Origin: Flavobacterium pokkalii
GTDB lineage: Bacteria; Bacteroidota; Bacteroidia; Flavobacteriales; Flavobacteriaceae
NCBI RefSeq assembly: GCF_014596575.1
Contig: NZ_NASZ01000002.1
Coordinates: forward strand, 1-64,000
Reading direction: 5' to 3'
Length of the DNA: 64,000 nt
Both the position numbers and the translations under genes were made by a program. Positions within the stretch are counted from its first letter, which is position 1. The number at the start of each line of letters is the position of its first letter. Shown here one piece after another: positions 17,252-26,111 of the stretch. The notes under the pieces were generated by a model. The model was not told the DNA's origin and did not search any database. It saw only the letters and a program-made list of their open reading frames with translations.

Positions 17252-18403
17252 ATGATAGCGGTTATTTCAGATGATTTTACAGGGGCTGCCGAAGTAGGCG
17301 GAATTGCCTTGCGCAATGGTTACAGCGTTACCATAGATACTAGTGTAAACGCAAATTACGACTGTGATATTTTGGTAATTGCAACAAATACGAGGTCTTT
17401 GTGTACAGTTGAGGCTCAAAAACAAATCAGGGAAGTAACGGAAGAATTGCTTAAATTGAAGCCCGATTTTATTTATAAAAAAACCGATTCTTTGTTGAGA
17501 GGCAAAATCGGGGAGGAACTTGAGGTGCAGTTAACGGTTTCCGGAAAGAAAAAAGTGCTGTTAGTTCCGGCTAATCCGGCAATGAACCGCACGATTGTGG
17601 ACGGAATTTATTATTTGAATAAAATTCCTCTGATGGAATCTGATTTTTCCGGAGATGAGTTTGAAAGAAGAGCCACTTCCAGTGTTTTGGATATGATTGG
17701 AGACGAATACAGAGACCAGGCTTTTTCTGTTTCTTTGGGACAAAAAATACCGAAAGAAGGATTCATTATTGGAAATACGCCAACAAATGAAGATTTGATG
17801 GGCTGGGCCAAAATTATTGATGATACGATGCTGCCTGCCGGTGGAGCGAGTTTTTTTAATGCTATTTTAAGAACTATTAAAAAAGAAGAATCTGCCTTGA
17901 AAAAGGAATTCTCTTTTGGTAAAAAAGCATTGTACGTTTGCGGAAGTAATCATTTGCCAAGCAGAGAAGTGGTTCGTGAAGTAAAAGAAACCGGAGGAAG
18001 TGTATTGTATATGCCGAAATCTATTTTGTGTGCGGATAATTTTGAAGAAAATATTACGCAGTGGATTGATGCTATCACAGCTGCAATTGAACAAAAAGAC
18101 AAGGTAATTATTGCTGTTGATACTTTGGAATGCAAGAAAACGGAAGAACTTTCCTGCAGCATAAAGGAAATATTTGCCACAGTGGTGAAAAAAGTGCTTG
18201 AAAAAGTAAATTTGGATGAATTATTGATAGAAGGTGGTGCAACAGCTTATGCTATTATTGAACATTTGGAATACAAAAAGTTTTACCCGGAGCAGGAATT
18301 TGCTCAGGGGGTAATCAGAATGAAAATAGAAGAAAAAAAAGAAATGCATTTAACCCTAAAACCAGGAAGTTATCAGTGGAATGAATCTGTCTGGAAATTT
18401 TAA
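17252..18403 (+). CDS. Four-carbon acid sugar kinase (DUF1537 family)
   Basis: 383 aa from ATG 17252, which follows the GGAAG sequence and begins MIAVISDDFTGAAE, the known N-terminal signature; an upstream in-frame extension lies inside pdxA and is not credible. The N-terminal domain binds the sugar acid (DDFTGAAE, KKTDSLLRG), and the C-terminal nucleotide domain has LLIEGGATAYAI. Characterised members phosphorylate threonate or erythronate at O4 and feed a PdxA2-type dehydrogenase, the gene just upstream. The stereochemistry of the substrate cannot be read from the sequence. Confidence 0.9.
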   Translation: MIAVISDDFTGAAEVGGIALRNGYSVTIDTSVNANYDCDILVIATNTRSLCTVEAQKQIREVTEELLKLKPDFIYKKTDSLLRGKIGEELEVQLTVSGKKKVLLVPANPAMNRTIVDGIYYLNKIPLMESDFSGDEFERRATSSVLDMIGDEYRDQAFSVSLGQKIPKEGFIIGNTPTNEDLMGWAKIIDDTMLPAGGASFFNAILRTIKKEESALKKEFSFGKKALYVCGSNHLPSREVVREVKETGGSVLYMPKSILCADNFEENITQWIDAITAAIEQKDKVIIAVDTLECKKTEELSCSIKEIFATVVKKVLEKVNLDELLIEGGATAYAIIEHLEYKKFYPEQEFAQGVIRMKIEEKKEMHLTLKPGSYQWNESVWKF

Positions 18404-18416
18404 TTTTATCTAAATT

Positions 18417-19988
18417 ATGAGTGGAGCCTCGTTACATTTTATCGATTATTTAATTATTGTTTTGTCTTTGGTACTGACCTTTTGGGTGGGAGTCAAGTTC
18501 TCTAAAAAGAATACCAATACGGAGCAATACTTTGCAGCCGGAGGCAGTATTCCGGCCTGGGCAGTAGGAATGTCTATTTTTGCCACTTTAATCAGTAGTG
18601 TGACTTTTTTGGCTTATCCGGGTGAAGGTTATAAATCCAACTGGATTTTACTGGTTCAGGGATTTATGGTTCCTGTTGTCTTGCTTTTTTCCATCCGTTT
18701 TATTGTGCCCTTGTATCGCAATGTCATTGGTTTGAGTGCCTATGAATATTTCGAAAAACGATTTGGCTATCTGGCGCGGGTTTATGGTTCTTTAGGCTTT
18801 ATTTTTGCTCATTTTTCTAAAATGGGTTCGGTGTTATTTCTTTTGGCTTTGGCTTTGTCATCTATGACCGGAGTTGATGCTTTAACCGTTATTTGGATTA
18901 TTGGTATTGCCATTATTTTTATCACTCTTTTTGGTGGAATGGAAGCCGTAATCTGGCTGGATGTGATTCAGGGATTTTTACTAATTTTAGGAGGAATCGT
19001 AGCTATCGCAGTTATTCTCTTTAAAACCGATGGAGGTCTTGGAGCAATAGTAAATTATGCTGTTGATAACGACAAAATAGGTTTCGGACCTTATGATTTT
19101 GACTTTGTCAACCTTACTTTTTGGGTGATGGTAATCAATGGTATTTTTTATGCCATTCAAAAATATGGAGCCGATCAAACGATTGTACAACGTTATCTAA
19201 CCGCTAAAACCGATAAAGATGCGATTAAAGCTTCGGTTTTAGGAATTGCCATTACGGTTCCGGTTTGGACCGTTTTTATGTTTATTGGTACGGCTTTGTT
19301 CTCTTTTTATGCGTTGAATCCACAATTGCATTTACCGGAAGGGATCGCTTCTGATGCCGTTTTCCCTTATTTCATTACCACTCAATTGCCTCCGGGACTG
19401 ATTGGTTTAATTTTGTCGGCATTGATTGCAGCGGCAATTTCGAGTCTGGATGCCGATTTGAATTGTTTGGCCGCAGTAGGTGTTGATGATTATTACAAAA
19501 GATTAAAACCGGGAGCTTCCGGTTTACAACATCTTAGAATGGGTAAAATCTTAGTAGTTGCAGCCGGTTTAGCCGCAATTTTAGTCGCCAGCGTTTATGT
19601 GTATTATGGAGAAGATGAAGGAATTTTGTCAACCGTGTTTATGTTGTACGCTATTTTTTCAGGTGGAATTGCCGGAATGCTATTGTTAGGACTTTTTGTC
19701 AACAGAGCCAACAGAAAAGGGTTGAATGTGGGGATTGTTGCCTGTATTTTGTTTACCGGTTTTGCGTTGCTGACTTCTACTAAAATAGGAACCGGAGAGG
19801 CCAAACACCTTATTCTGGATATGGGAGATTTCAATTATACCCATCATAAATACATGTTAGGTGTTTACAGTCATATTGTATTGTTTTGTGTGGGTTGGAT
19901 TGCTAGTTACTTTTTTCCGAAAGAAGAAGTGCCAAATCATCTGACGTATTATGGTTATTTGGAGAAAAAAAGAAAAGGACTTATTTAA
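18417..19988 (+). CDS. Sodium:solute symporter family transporter
   Basis: 523 aa with about 13 predicted membrane helices. The N-terminus (FWVGVKFSKKNTNTEQYFAAGGSIPAWAVGMSIFATLISSVTFLAYPG region) is typical of the SSS family, and LSALIAAAISSLDADLNCLAA near 335 is the conserved sodium-site helix. It closes the acid-sugar operon 13 nt after the kinase and is followed by a terminator, so it is most likely the inner-membrane importer of the operon's substrate. Confidence 0.9.
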   Translation: MSGASLHFIDYLIIVLSLVLTFWVGVKFSKKNTNTEQYFAAGGSIPAWAVGMSIFATLISSVTFLAYPGEGYKSNWILLVQGFMVPVVLLFSIRFIVPLYRNVIGLSAYEYFEKRFGYLARVYGSLGFIFAHFSKMGSVLFLLALALSSMTGVDALTVIWIIGIAIIFITLFGGMEAVIWLDVIQGFLLILGGIVAIAVILFKTDGGLGAIVNYAVDNDKIGFGPYDFDFVNLTFWVMVINGIFYAIQKYGADQTIVQRYLTAKTDKDAIKASVLGIAITVPVWTVFMFIGTALFSFYALNPQLHLPEGIASDAVFPYFITTQLPPGLIGLILSALIAAAISSLDADLNCLAAVGVDDYYKRLKPGASGLQHLRMGKILVVAAGLAAILVASVYVYYGEDEGILSTVFMLYAIFSGGIAGMLLLGLFVNRANRKGLNVGIVACILFTGFALLTSTKIGTGEAKHLILDMGDFNYTHHKYMLGVYSHIVLFCVGWIASYFFPKEEVPNHLTYYGYLEKKRKGLI

Positions 19989-20010
19989 TTTATTTCATAA
20001 TTCATTTTGT

Positions 20011-20053
20011 AAAAAGCCTTGGTTGTATCGCAGGAACAACTAAGGCTTTTTTG
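20011..20053 (+). terminator. Terminator of the acid-sugar operon
   Basis: AAAAAGCCTTGGTTGT pairs with ACAACTAAGGCTTTTT around a short loop and ends in a T run, 22 nt after the symporter stop. Confidence 0.85.
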
Positions 20054-20179
20054 TGTACTTTTGTTCCAAAGCAAAAGTTATAAAAGTAGCAATAATTAAC
20101 TTCTATTTAGGAAATTAGCGCTTACTTTTGTAACAGAAAAAAAGACTATTTAATCCGTGTCCAAATAAATGAGGAACTC

Positions 20180-20869
20180 ATGAAAGATCAAATTAAAAAA
20201 TTTTTAAACGAGGAACAAGATCCGAAAGCCATTGAAAAAATCACTTCCAAACTGGATGATTTATTGATGAAGAATGAAGAAATAGGTTATATAGGGGTGC
20301 AAAAAAAACCAGCAATTACTGTTTTTCCCGACAGTATTGTTTTGACTAATAAACGAATTATTATTTGTCAGCCTAAAAATTTAGGACTTTCGATGGATTT
20401 TACCGATTATACCTGGGATCAAATTGAAGGAACTTTTGTTAAAGAAAATATTTTGGGTTCGGAGTTTTCTTTTTCAACCAAAACTGATTTGACCGTTTCC
20501 ATTGATTATATTCCAAAAATTCAGGCCAGAAAGATTTATACGTTTGCCAAAGAACAATTGGATATTTTAAAGAATAACAGTAGTTCCAATGTGGCTGCAC
20601 CGGAAGTGCTTCCCGAAGAAATAGAAGATATGGAAGCGGAAGAAGTAAGCCATTTTGCCGAAATCATTCCAACTTCTATTCCTGAGATTATAACTGAAAA
20701 AGAATCGTTTGCCGAATCGGTTTCTAATGCAAAAGAAAGCAGTTTTGCCGGATTGTCTCAGGACGAATTATTTGAAAAATTACAGAATTACAAAAAGCTG
20801 TTAGATAACGGATTGATTCTTCAGGGTGAATATGATGCCTTGAAGAAAGAAATTTTGAGTTTGATGTAG
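20180..20869 (+). CDS. PH-domain and SHOCT-domain protein
   Basis: 229 aa, no signal or membrane segment. Residues 30-130 form a bacterial pleckstrin-homology-like domain (FPDSIVLTNKRIIICQP, WDQIEGTFVKENILGSEFSF). A Glu-rich linker (140-190) leads to a C-terminal SHOCT motif (LFEKLQNYKKLLDNGLILQGEYDALKKEIL). SHOCT domains occur in many proteins as short oligomerisation segments. The gene has its own terminator, and no functional partner is evident nearby. Confidence 0.8.
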   Translation: MKDQIKKFLNEEQDPKAIEKITSKLDDLLMKNEEIGYIGVQKKPAITVFPDSIVLTNKRIIICQPKNLGLSMDFTDYTWDQIEGTFVKENILGSEFSFSTKTDLTVSIDYIPKIQARKIYTFAKEQLDILKNNSSSNVAAPEVLPEEIEDMEAEEVSHFAEIIPTSIPEIITEKESFAESVSNAKESSFAGLSQDELFEKLQNYKKLLDNGLILQGEYDALKKEILSLM

Positions 20870-20897
20870 TTTAAATGTTTTTTAGATATAAATTTTA

Positions 20898-20930
20898 AAA
20901 CCCCAACAAGTTTTGAATTTGTTGGGGTTT
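20898..20930. terminator. Hairpin between convergent genes
   Basis: AAACCCCAACAA and TTGTTGGGGTTT form a perfect 12-bp stem with a nine-base loop. A/T flanks on both sides allow use in both directions. Confidence 0.7.
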
Positions 20931-21060
20931 AGTGTTATGGTAAATGAATAGGGAGAAATTAGAAATAGATTGTATCTAAAAAATAATTTCGATTTGTTTA
21001 CTAATTAAGCACCTGTTTCCCCAATCCGGCTACTGTTTTTTTTAAAATAGGCGTATCGTT

Positions 21061-22446
21061 TTAGTAAGCACCAAGATAGAAACTCCCGGAAGCAGCCTTT
21101 AATTTAGCTCCTTTTTTGATTCCCTTAGTTTTTGTGTTTACAATATAAATGTTACCATCTTTTCCGGCAGGAGTTAATGGAACGTAGATATTGTCATCTA
21201 CAAGACCTATGTTTTGGAATTGACCTAAAGTGGTTGATAATGCGGCATCAGTTTCAATGTCTGTTGCTAATTTAACAGCAGTTTTATCATTTAGATTAAT
21301 CAAAGCAATATATCCACCTGCTGCGCTTGTAGTTGTGTATAGCACTACAGCTACACCATCTTTAACATATCTCCAGGCTTTAATACTTGCGCCGGTAATT
21401 CCTAAGGCTGTGTTAAGATTAAAGTGGTAGCTTTGATCATAATCATTAGTTGTTTTACTGATACGTAAGATATCCGGACCAGAAGTTGCTGTTGCTTGGT
21501 ATATATGGCCATCAGTGCCTACATATTGTGTCATAGTACGGTAGCCAAGATTATCTGTCATGGTGTTTTCAGAAGTGATAATTTTAGGATTTCTTAAAGA
21601 AGGATAATCTACCACATAAGTTACTGTTCCTAAATTTCTTTCGTCAGTCCTTGCCCAGCCATTAATAGCACCGGATGTTGCATTTGTAGTAACTGTACCA
21701 TTGATGTCATGTCTTCTGATTCCTAAACCAATGTAAAGTTTGTCTTTAGCTTGATTTAAAACCGGAACGTCAGCTCTCCACACATGGTATCCTTCTGATT
21801 CTAATTCTGTTCCTAAATCCACATTAATTGATCCTGTATTTGTGATAGCGGTGTTATTTAGGTCAATATTGGCAATTTTTATGATTCCTTTTGGATGACG
21901 GTAAACATAATTAGGCGCAGTTCCAGTATAAGGATCTAAGGCATCTCCAAAAGATACACCTACACCAATACCTTCAGCTGCTTTAACCCAGCGTGGGGAA
22001 GTACCTAAAATTACGGCAGTATTCAATTCATAACCTACTTCTTTAAATTTTCCGGCACCCGAAACACTATATTTATTGAACACGCCGCCTTCTGTTCCGG
22101 TGTATTGAATGTTGTATAAAAATTTACCATCAGCAGAGGCTTGTACACGCGCAGTACGACTTGATTTTAAGGCAAAACCTTCTACATATTCGGCTCCGTT
22201 CATTTTAAATAAATCAACTTCATAGTTTGGATTGGCGGCATTTTCCGGAGTAATGGCATAGGCACGAGTACCGCCATTACCAGCAGTACCGTTGGCATCA
22301 GGGAAAGAGCCTGTTAATGTAATCCAGCGTGTGCCGTCATTTCCGGAATTATCTCCGGAATCTTTATTGTCATCATTACTACAGCTTCCTAATGTAAATG
22401 CTGTAATGGTACTAAATAATACTATTCTAAATAGATTTTTTTTCAT
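21061..22446 (-). CDS. DUF4374 surface lipoprotein of a TonB uptake module
   Basis: 461 aa. A signal peptide ends at the lipobox TLGSC (near 18-22), followed by an Asp/Asn-rich linker and a beta-propeller-like body with repeated aromatic/glycine strands (GNDGTRWITLTGSFP, GAYVEGFAL-type segments), the DUF4374 architecture. Such lipoproteins are encoded next to TonB receptors; the Bacteroides XusB siderophore-binding lipoprotein is, to my recollection, the closest described case, and I cannot verify the match. It follows the receptor gene by 16 nt on the same strand. Ligand capture at the outer surface is the likely role. Confidence 0.8.
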   Translation of the reverse strand: MKKNLFRIVLFSTITAFTLGSCSNDDNKDSGDNSGNDGTRWITLTGSFPDANGTAGNGGTRAYAITPENAANPNYEVDLFKMNGAEYVEGFALKSSRTARVQASADGKFLYNIQYTGTEGGVFNKYSVSGAGKFKEVGYELNTAVILGTSPRWVKAAEGIGVGVSFGDALDPYTGTAPNYVYRHPKGIIKIANIDLNNTAITNTGSINVDLGTELESEGYHVWRADVPVLNQAKDKLYIGLGIRRHDINGTVTTNATSGAINGWARTDERNLGTVTYVVDYPSLRNPKIITSENTMTDNLGYRTMTQYVGTDGHIYQATATSGPDILRISKTTNDYDQSYHFNLNTALGITGASIKAWRYVKDGVAVVLYTTTSAAGGYIALINLNDKTAVKLATDIETDAALSTTLGQFQNIGLVDDNIYVPLTPAGKDGNIYIVNTKTKGIKKGAKLKAASGSFYLGAY

Positions 22447-22462
22447 GTTACTTATGATTTGA

Positions 22463-24742
22463 TTATAAAAAATTATTAAAAGTGTAATTCAATTTGAAGT
22501 AGATGCCTCTGCCGGGTTTTTGTATTCTGAAATTGTCGTAAACTTCTGCGTTTGTCAGGTTTTTTACATCTATACTTGCGACTAGTTTTTTGGAAGGGAA
22601 ACGGTAACTAAATCCCAAATCATGGGTAAATTGGCTTGGAGTCTTTGACCATTCAGGTTGTCCCCAAACGGTATAATATTCTTTGACATATCCGGTATTG
22701 TAATAGGCGTTTAGGATAGATTTTTTTTGGAAAATGTTATTAAATCGGTACTGAAAATTAGCATTAAAGGTAAAATAAGGTTCGTTCACTACCTGTTGTC
22801 CGTAAAAGGTGTGAGGATTGCCATTATTGTCAAATTTTTGTTTGAAAACATTATTGAATTGGGAAAAATTTAAAGCTGCATTAAATCGGCTGTTGTAGAT
22901 GTAAATAATTTCGGCTTCCATGCCTCGGGCTTGAGTTCTTCCTAAATTGACGTATCGGGTTGTTTGAATATCCGCATCCGATTCTTCCTCAATTTCAGTT
23001 ACATCTACCGCTTGTTGCGTGATTTTTTTATAACCATTTCTCCAAAAAGCGTTGGCATAAAAAGAGACTCTGTGCTTGCCAAAGTCTAATGCACCGTAGC
23101 GGAAACCCAGATTGTAGTTAATGTTTTTCTCAGGTTCTAATCCAAGATTGGGCAGAATATTATTTTCAGGAGCTCCATACAATTGCATTTCTGTAGGCAT
23201 AATATAAGAGTTCTCTGTGGAGGCAATAATGAATAGAGCTGGAATTATATTGTAAGAAGCAGTAGCACCATATCCAAAATTATGGTTAGAAGTTATCGTG
23301 TCTTTTTTTACAATCGAGTTGACACCATCCACGGTTACAATTTCTGATTTTGTTTGATTGTTACGATTGGTTGTGTACTTCCCTAAAATATTTGTTCGTA
23401 GTTTTCGGTTAAAACTTTCAGCCTCATAATTCATCGATAAGATATGTTTAGTGACTAAACTTTTAGTGGCTAAATCTTGCGATGCCGGATTGAGTAAATC
23501 TTCATCCTTTCTATTTGTTGCTTCGTATTTATGATTTAGCGATAAACGATGCCCAGGAGTAATAATATATCCCAAATTAGAACGGGAATTGGTAATTTTT
23601 CTATCTGTATTGGTCATGGTTTTTGGACCTTGTTGTCCTCCTCCTGTTCGTAGTGGAACTTTTTCTCCAAATTCAATGATTTCTCTGATAGTACCATCCC
23701 AGTTGTAGGCATAACTAACGGTGTCCTGTAAGTAGGTACTGCGTTCGCTTCGCACAGCATTAATATTTAATGCTAAATTTTTTATCAGGAAATTTTTCTT
23801 GCTATAATTTAATAATAATGCATGGGCTTCTGTTTCATTAAATCGGCCTACATATGGAACTGCCATAGTAATTCCATGAGGTATTTCAGTATAGTTACTT
23901 GATCCATTGTAACCAATGAAAAACTGATCTGCCCATTTGGTATCGGTAAAGCCAACTTCAACACGACCTCCCACAGATTTATAAGTGTTATTAAATCGTT
24001 TGGCCTTATACGGTTTGGTTATTTGTCCCAATTCATTAACATAAGTAGTTGAATTTCCCCAAGTTGTATAACTATTGTCGGTATAGGTATAAAAGCTTGA
24101 TCCTCTGAAGGAAAGTCCTGTTTTTTTATCGCGGTAGCTTGCCCCTAAATCGGCTTGAAAAGTGTTGAAAGAACCGTAAGAGACAGCTGCCGTAGCAGTA
24201 TTTTTGGATACATTTTTTTTCAATACTACATTAATTGCACCACCAACATAATCACCAGTTAAATGTGAAGGTAAAATTCCTTTATAAACTTCGATTCGCT
24301 CAATCATAGACGGAGGGATGTTGTTGAGGTTGAAAGACTGACCGAAAGTAGAAGCTTCAATTCCATCTATAAAAATTCCAATAGTGCTTCCAGACATACC
24401 GTTAAGATTGTACTCTACATTAGAACCGATTCCTCCATTTTGTCTTACACGTACACCAACAGATCTGTCCAGTAATTCATTGGTGGTTAAGTTTCTTAAA
24501 GATGCTTCTTTCGTTTCTATAATAGCCACTGCAAAACCCGAAGTTTCTGCTTTTTGTTTTTTTGATTTCCCTTTGATGCTTACGGTTTTTAAGTCTTCAA
24601 TTTTCTTTTTTGGTTTCCCTTTATTTTCTGCAGGCTGAATTTTAGCGGGGTCGCTTACTTTTTCAGCTGTTTCATCCTGTTGTGAAAAGGCTGAAAGCGA
24701 TAGTAAAAGAAACAACAGAGTATAAAGTGGGTGAGGAGTCAT
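22463..24742 (-). CDS. TonB-dependent receptor, probable iron-chelate uptake
   Basis: 759 aa. A signal peptide (1-20) is followed by a Lys-rich linker, then a plug domain from about 50 (LRNLTTNELLDRSVGVRVRQNGG, IDGIEASTFG, IERIEVYKGILP, GGAINVVLKK) and a 22-strand-type barrel ending in an aromatic residue-rich strand. It lacks the carboxypeptidase-like N-terminal domain of SusC proteins, so it belongs to the metal-chelate type rather than the glycan type. The divergent AraC gene and the DUF4374 partner support siderophore or heme-like uptake, as an inference. Confidence 0.88.
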   Translation of the reverse strand: MTPHPLYTLLFLLLSLSAFSQQDETAEKVSDPAKIQPAENKGKPKKKIEDLKTVSIKGKSKKQKAETSGFAVAIIETKEASLRNLTTNELLDRSVGVRVRQNGGIGSNVEYNLNGMSGSTIGIFIDGIEASTFGQSFNLNNIPPSMIERIEVYKGILPSHLTGDYVGGAINVVLKKNVSKNTATAAVSYGSFNTFQADLGASYRDKKTGLSFRGSSFYTYTDNSYTTWGNSTTYVNELGQITKPYKAKRFNNTYKSVGGRVEVGFTDTKWADQFFIGYNGSSNYTEIPHGITMAVPYVGRFNETEAHALLLNYSKKNFLIKNLALNINAVRSERSTYLQDTVSYAYNWDGTIREIIEFGEKVPLRTGGGQQGPKTMTNTDRKITNSRSNLGYIITPGHRLSLNHKYEATNRKDEDLLNPASQDLATKSLVTKHILSMNYEAESFNRKLRTNILGKYTTNRNNQTKSEIVTVDGVNSIVKKDTITSNHNFGYGATASYNIIPALFIIASTENSYIMPTEMQLYGAPENNILPNLGLEPEKNINYNLGFRYGALDFGKHRVSFYANAFWRNGYKKITQQAVDVTEIEEESDADIQTTRYVNLGRTQARGMEAEIIYIYNSRFNAALNFSQFNNVFKQKFDNNGNPHTFYGQQVVNEPYFTFNANFQYRFNNIFQKKSILNAYYNTGYVKEYYTVWGQPEWSKTPSQFTHDLGFSYRFPSKKLVASIDVKNLTNAEVYDNFRIQKPGRGIYFKLNYTFNNFL

Positions 24743-24809
24743 TTTAAAAATTTTGTGTTTTTTCTTAAATAATTATTCTTAATTAGATTTATTATAAATA
24801 AATTTGTCG

Positions 24810-24817
24810 CAAAAATA
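24810..24817 (-). promoter_or_regulatory. Probable minus-7 element of the receptor promoter
   Basis: Read on the minus strand this is TATTTTTG (TAnnTTTG), about 68 nt before the receptor start. The AraC-type direct repeats lie just upstream, as expected for activation. Confidence 0.6.
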
Positions 24818-24844
24818 CTATTGGAACACAAGAATAGAATAGGC

Positions 24845-24878
24845 TAAAACGGATTATTACTTTGTAAAAGCGGATTAT
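24845..24878. promoter_or_regulatory. Direct repeats between the receptor and AraC genes, candidate AraC site
   Basis: TAAAACGGATTAT (24845-24857) and TAAAAGCGGATTAT (24865-24878) are near-identical and start 20 nt apart, two helical turns. AraC-type activators bind such tandem half-sites. The position fits activation of the receptor promoter and feedback on the AraC gene. Confidence 0.65.
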
Positions 24879-24881
24879 ATT

Positions 24882-25955
24882 TTGAAACTAACATCTACAA
24901 TTTTAGGGCAGCAGCAAGCATTTATTTCTATAGAAACGGAGGATTATTATAATTCGAATAGTTCTCTTGCGGAAGAAAAAATTGTTGTAAATAGTGAGGA
25001 ACATGATGAAATTAGGATCAGCAATCAGCGTGCGGATGGAATTTTAATTTTGGATAGTCAAATGTATTTTTCAAAGCCGAAAATTATTTTAACTCAAATT
25101 ACCGGGGAATCCATAGTGATGAATTTTGTTTGTTCGAGTAATTTAGAAACTCATGTTGAACCATTGGAAAGGGAGCCTCTTTCTATAGAAAACACTCATA
25201 ATATTCTGTATGCTGAAAATTTTAACGGCACATTTAAAATTCCTGCTTTGGAAGAAATTAATTGTTTTGCTGTTGTTTTGTCGCCACATTTTTATTTTAA
25301 ATTAATTAATGAAGACAGGATGCTTCATAAAAAATTTTCTGAAAATATTACTCAAAAGAAAACAGGGTATTTAACACCTGAATATCTTCCTTTTAATTCG
25401 GGGATTCAGTGGGTTATTCACGAAATAAGAAATTGCAAATTTGAAGGTTCAATTAAAAAAATGTATTTGGAAACCAAAATTAAAGAGCTTCTTCTTTTTC
25501 AATTGGATTCATTACTGCAAAAGCCACAAAGAAATAAGGAAATAGATGAGGAAGATGTAAACAAACTTTTGAAAGCCAAATTAATTTTAGAAGAAAATTT
25601 TACTAATGCGCCTTCACTTCCGGAGCTTTCCAGACTGATATCTCTCAATGAGTTTAAATTAAAAAAAGGTTTCAAAGCTTGTTTTAAAACAACTGTAAAA
25701 AGTTATGTAACCCAACTCCGGATGGAATATGCCAAAGTTTTATTTAAAAATGAAAGGGCTAATGTTGGTGAAATAGCGTACAAATGTGGCTATAAGGATG
25801 TGTCGCATTTTTCGGCAGCTTTTAAATCGTTCTATGGTTTTACTCCAGCCAGTTTCAGAAAAATTAATCTTGGAACAAAAATTTACCTTTTGTGTTTTGA
25901 TTTTTTTGATCTCCTTTATTTAGATCTTCTTTCATTAGACTGTTGCATGATTTAA
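24882..25955 (+). CDS. AraC family transcriptional regulator, divergent from the uptake genes
   Basis: Up to 357 aa. The C-terminal ~100 residues contain two helix-turn-helix units (PSLPELSRLISLNEFKLKKGF and GEIAYKCGYKDVSHFSAAFKSFYGFTPASFRK), as in PchR-like regulators of siderophore uptake. The N-terminal 240 residues are an uncharacterised sensor region. No ATG lies near the beginning; TTG at 24882 is the first possible start, only 3 nt after the direct repeats, so a later start cannot be excluded. It most likely activates the divergent receptor operon. Confidence 0.85.
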   Translation: MKLTSTILGQQQAFISIETEDYYNSNSSLAEEKIVVNSEEHDEIRISNQRADGILILDSQMYFSKPKIILTQITGESIVMNFVCSSNLETHVEPLEREPLSIENTHNILYAENFNGTFKIPALEEINCFAVVLSPHFYFKLINEDRMLHKKFSENITQKKTGYLTPEYLPFNSGIQWVIHEIRNCKFEGSIKKMYLETKIKELLLFQLDSLLQKPQRNKEIDEEDVNKLLKAKLILEENFTNAPSLPELSRLISLNEFKLKKGFKACFKTTVKSYVTQLRMEYAKVLFKNERANVGEIAYKCGYKDVSHFSAAFKSFYGFTPASFRKINLGTKIYLLCFDFFDLLYLDLLSLDCCMI

Positions 25956-26111
25956 TTTTTACTTCAAAATCAATTTTTGGTTGGTGACGAAATGTTATTT
26001 TATTGTAAACAATAAAAATCTTACAGTTGAGAATCGTAACAATAGCTTAATTTTTTTCAGAATTTAAGTTAACGATTGATATATAGTTTTGCCTCATTAA
26101 AAAATTAAACG

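Noticed and set aside
23740-23760. GCGTTCGCTTCGCAC stretch in the receptor gene as another repeat insertion
   Set aside because: There is no flanking duplication and the encoded residues fit a normal barrel strand.
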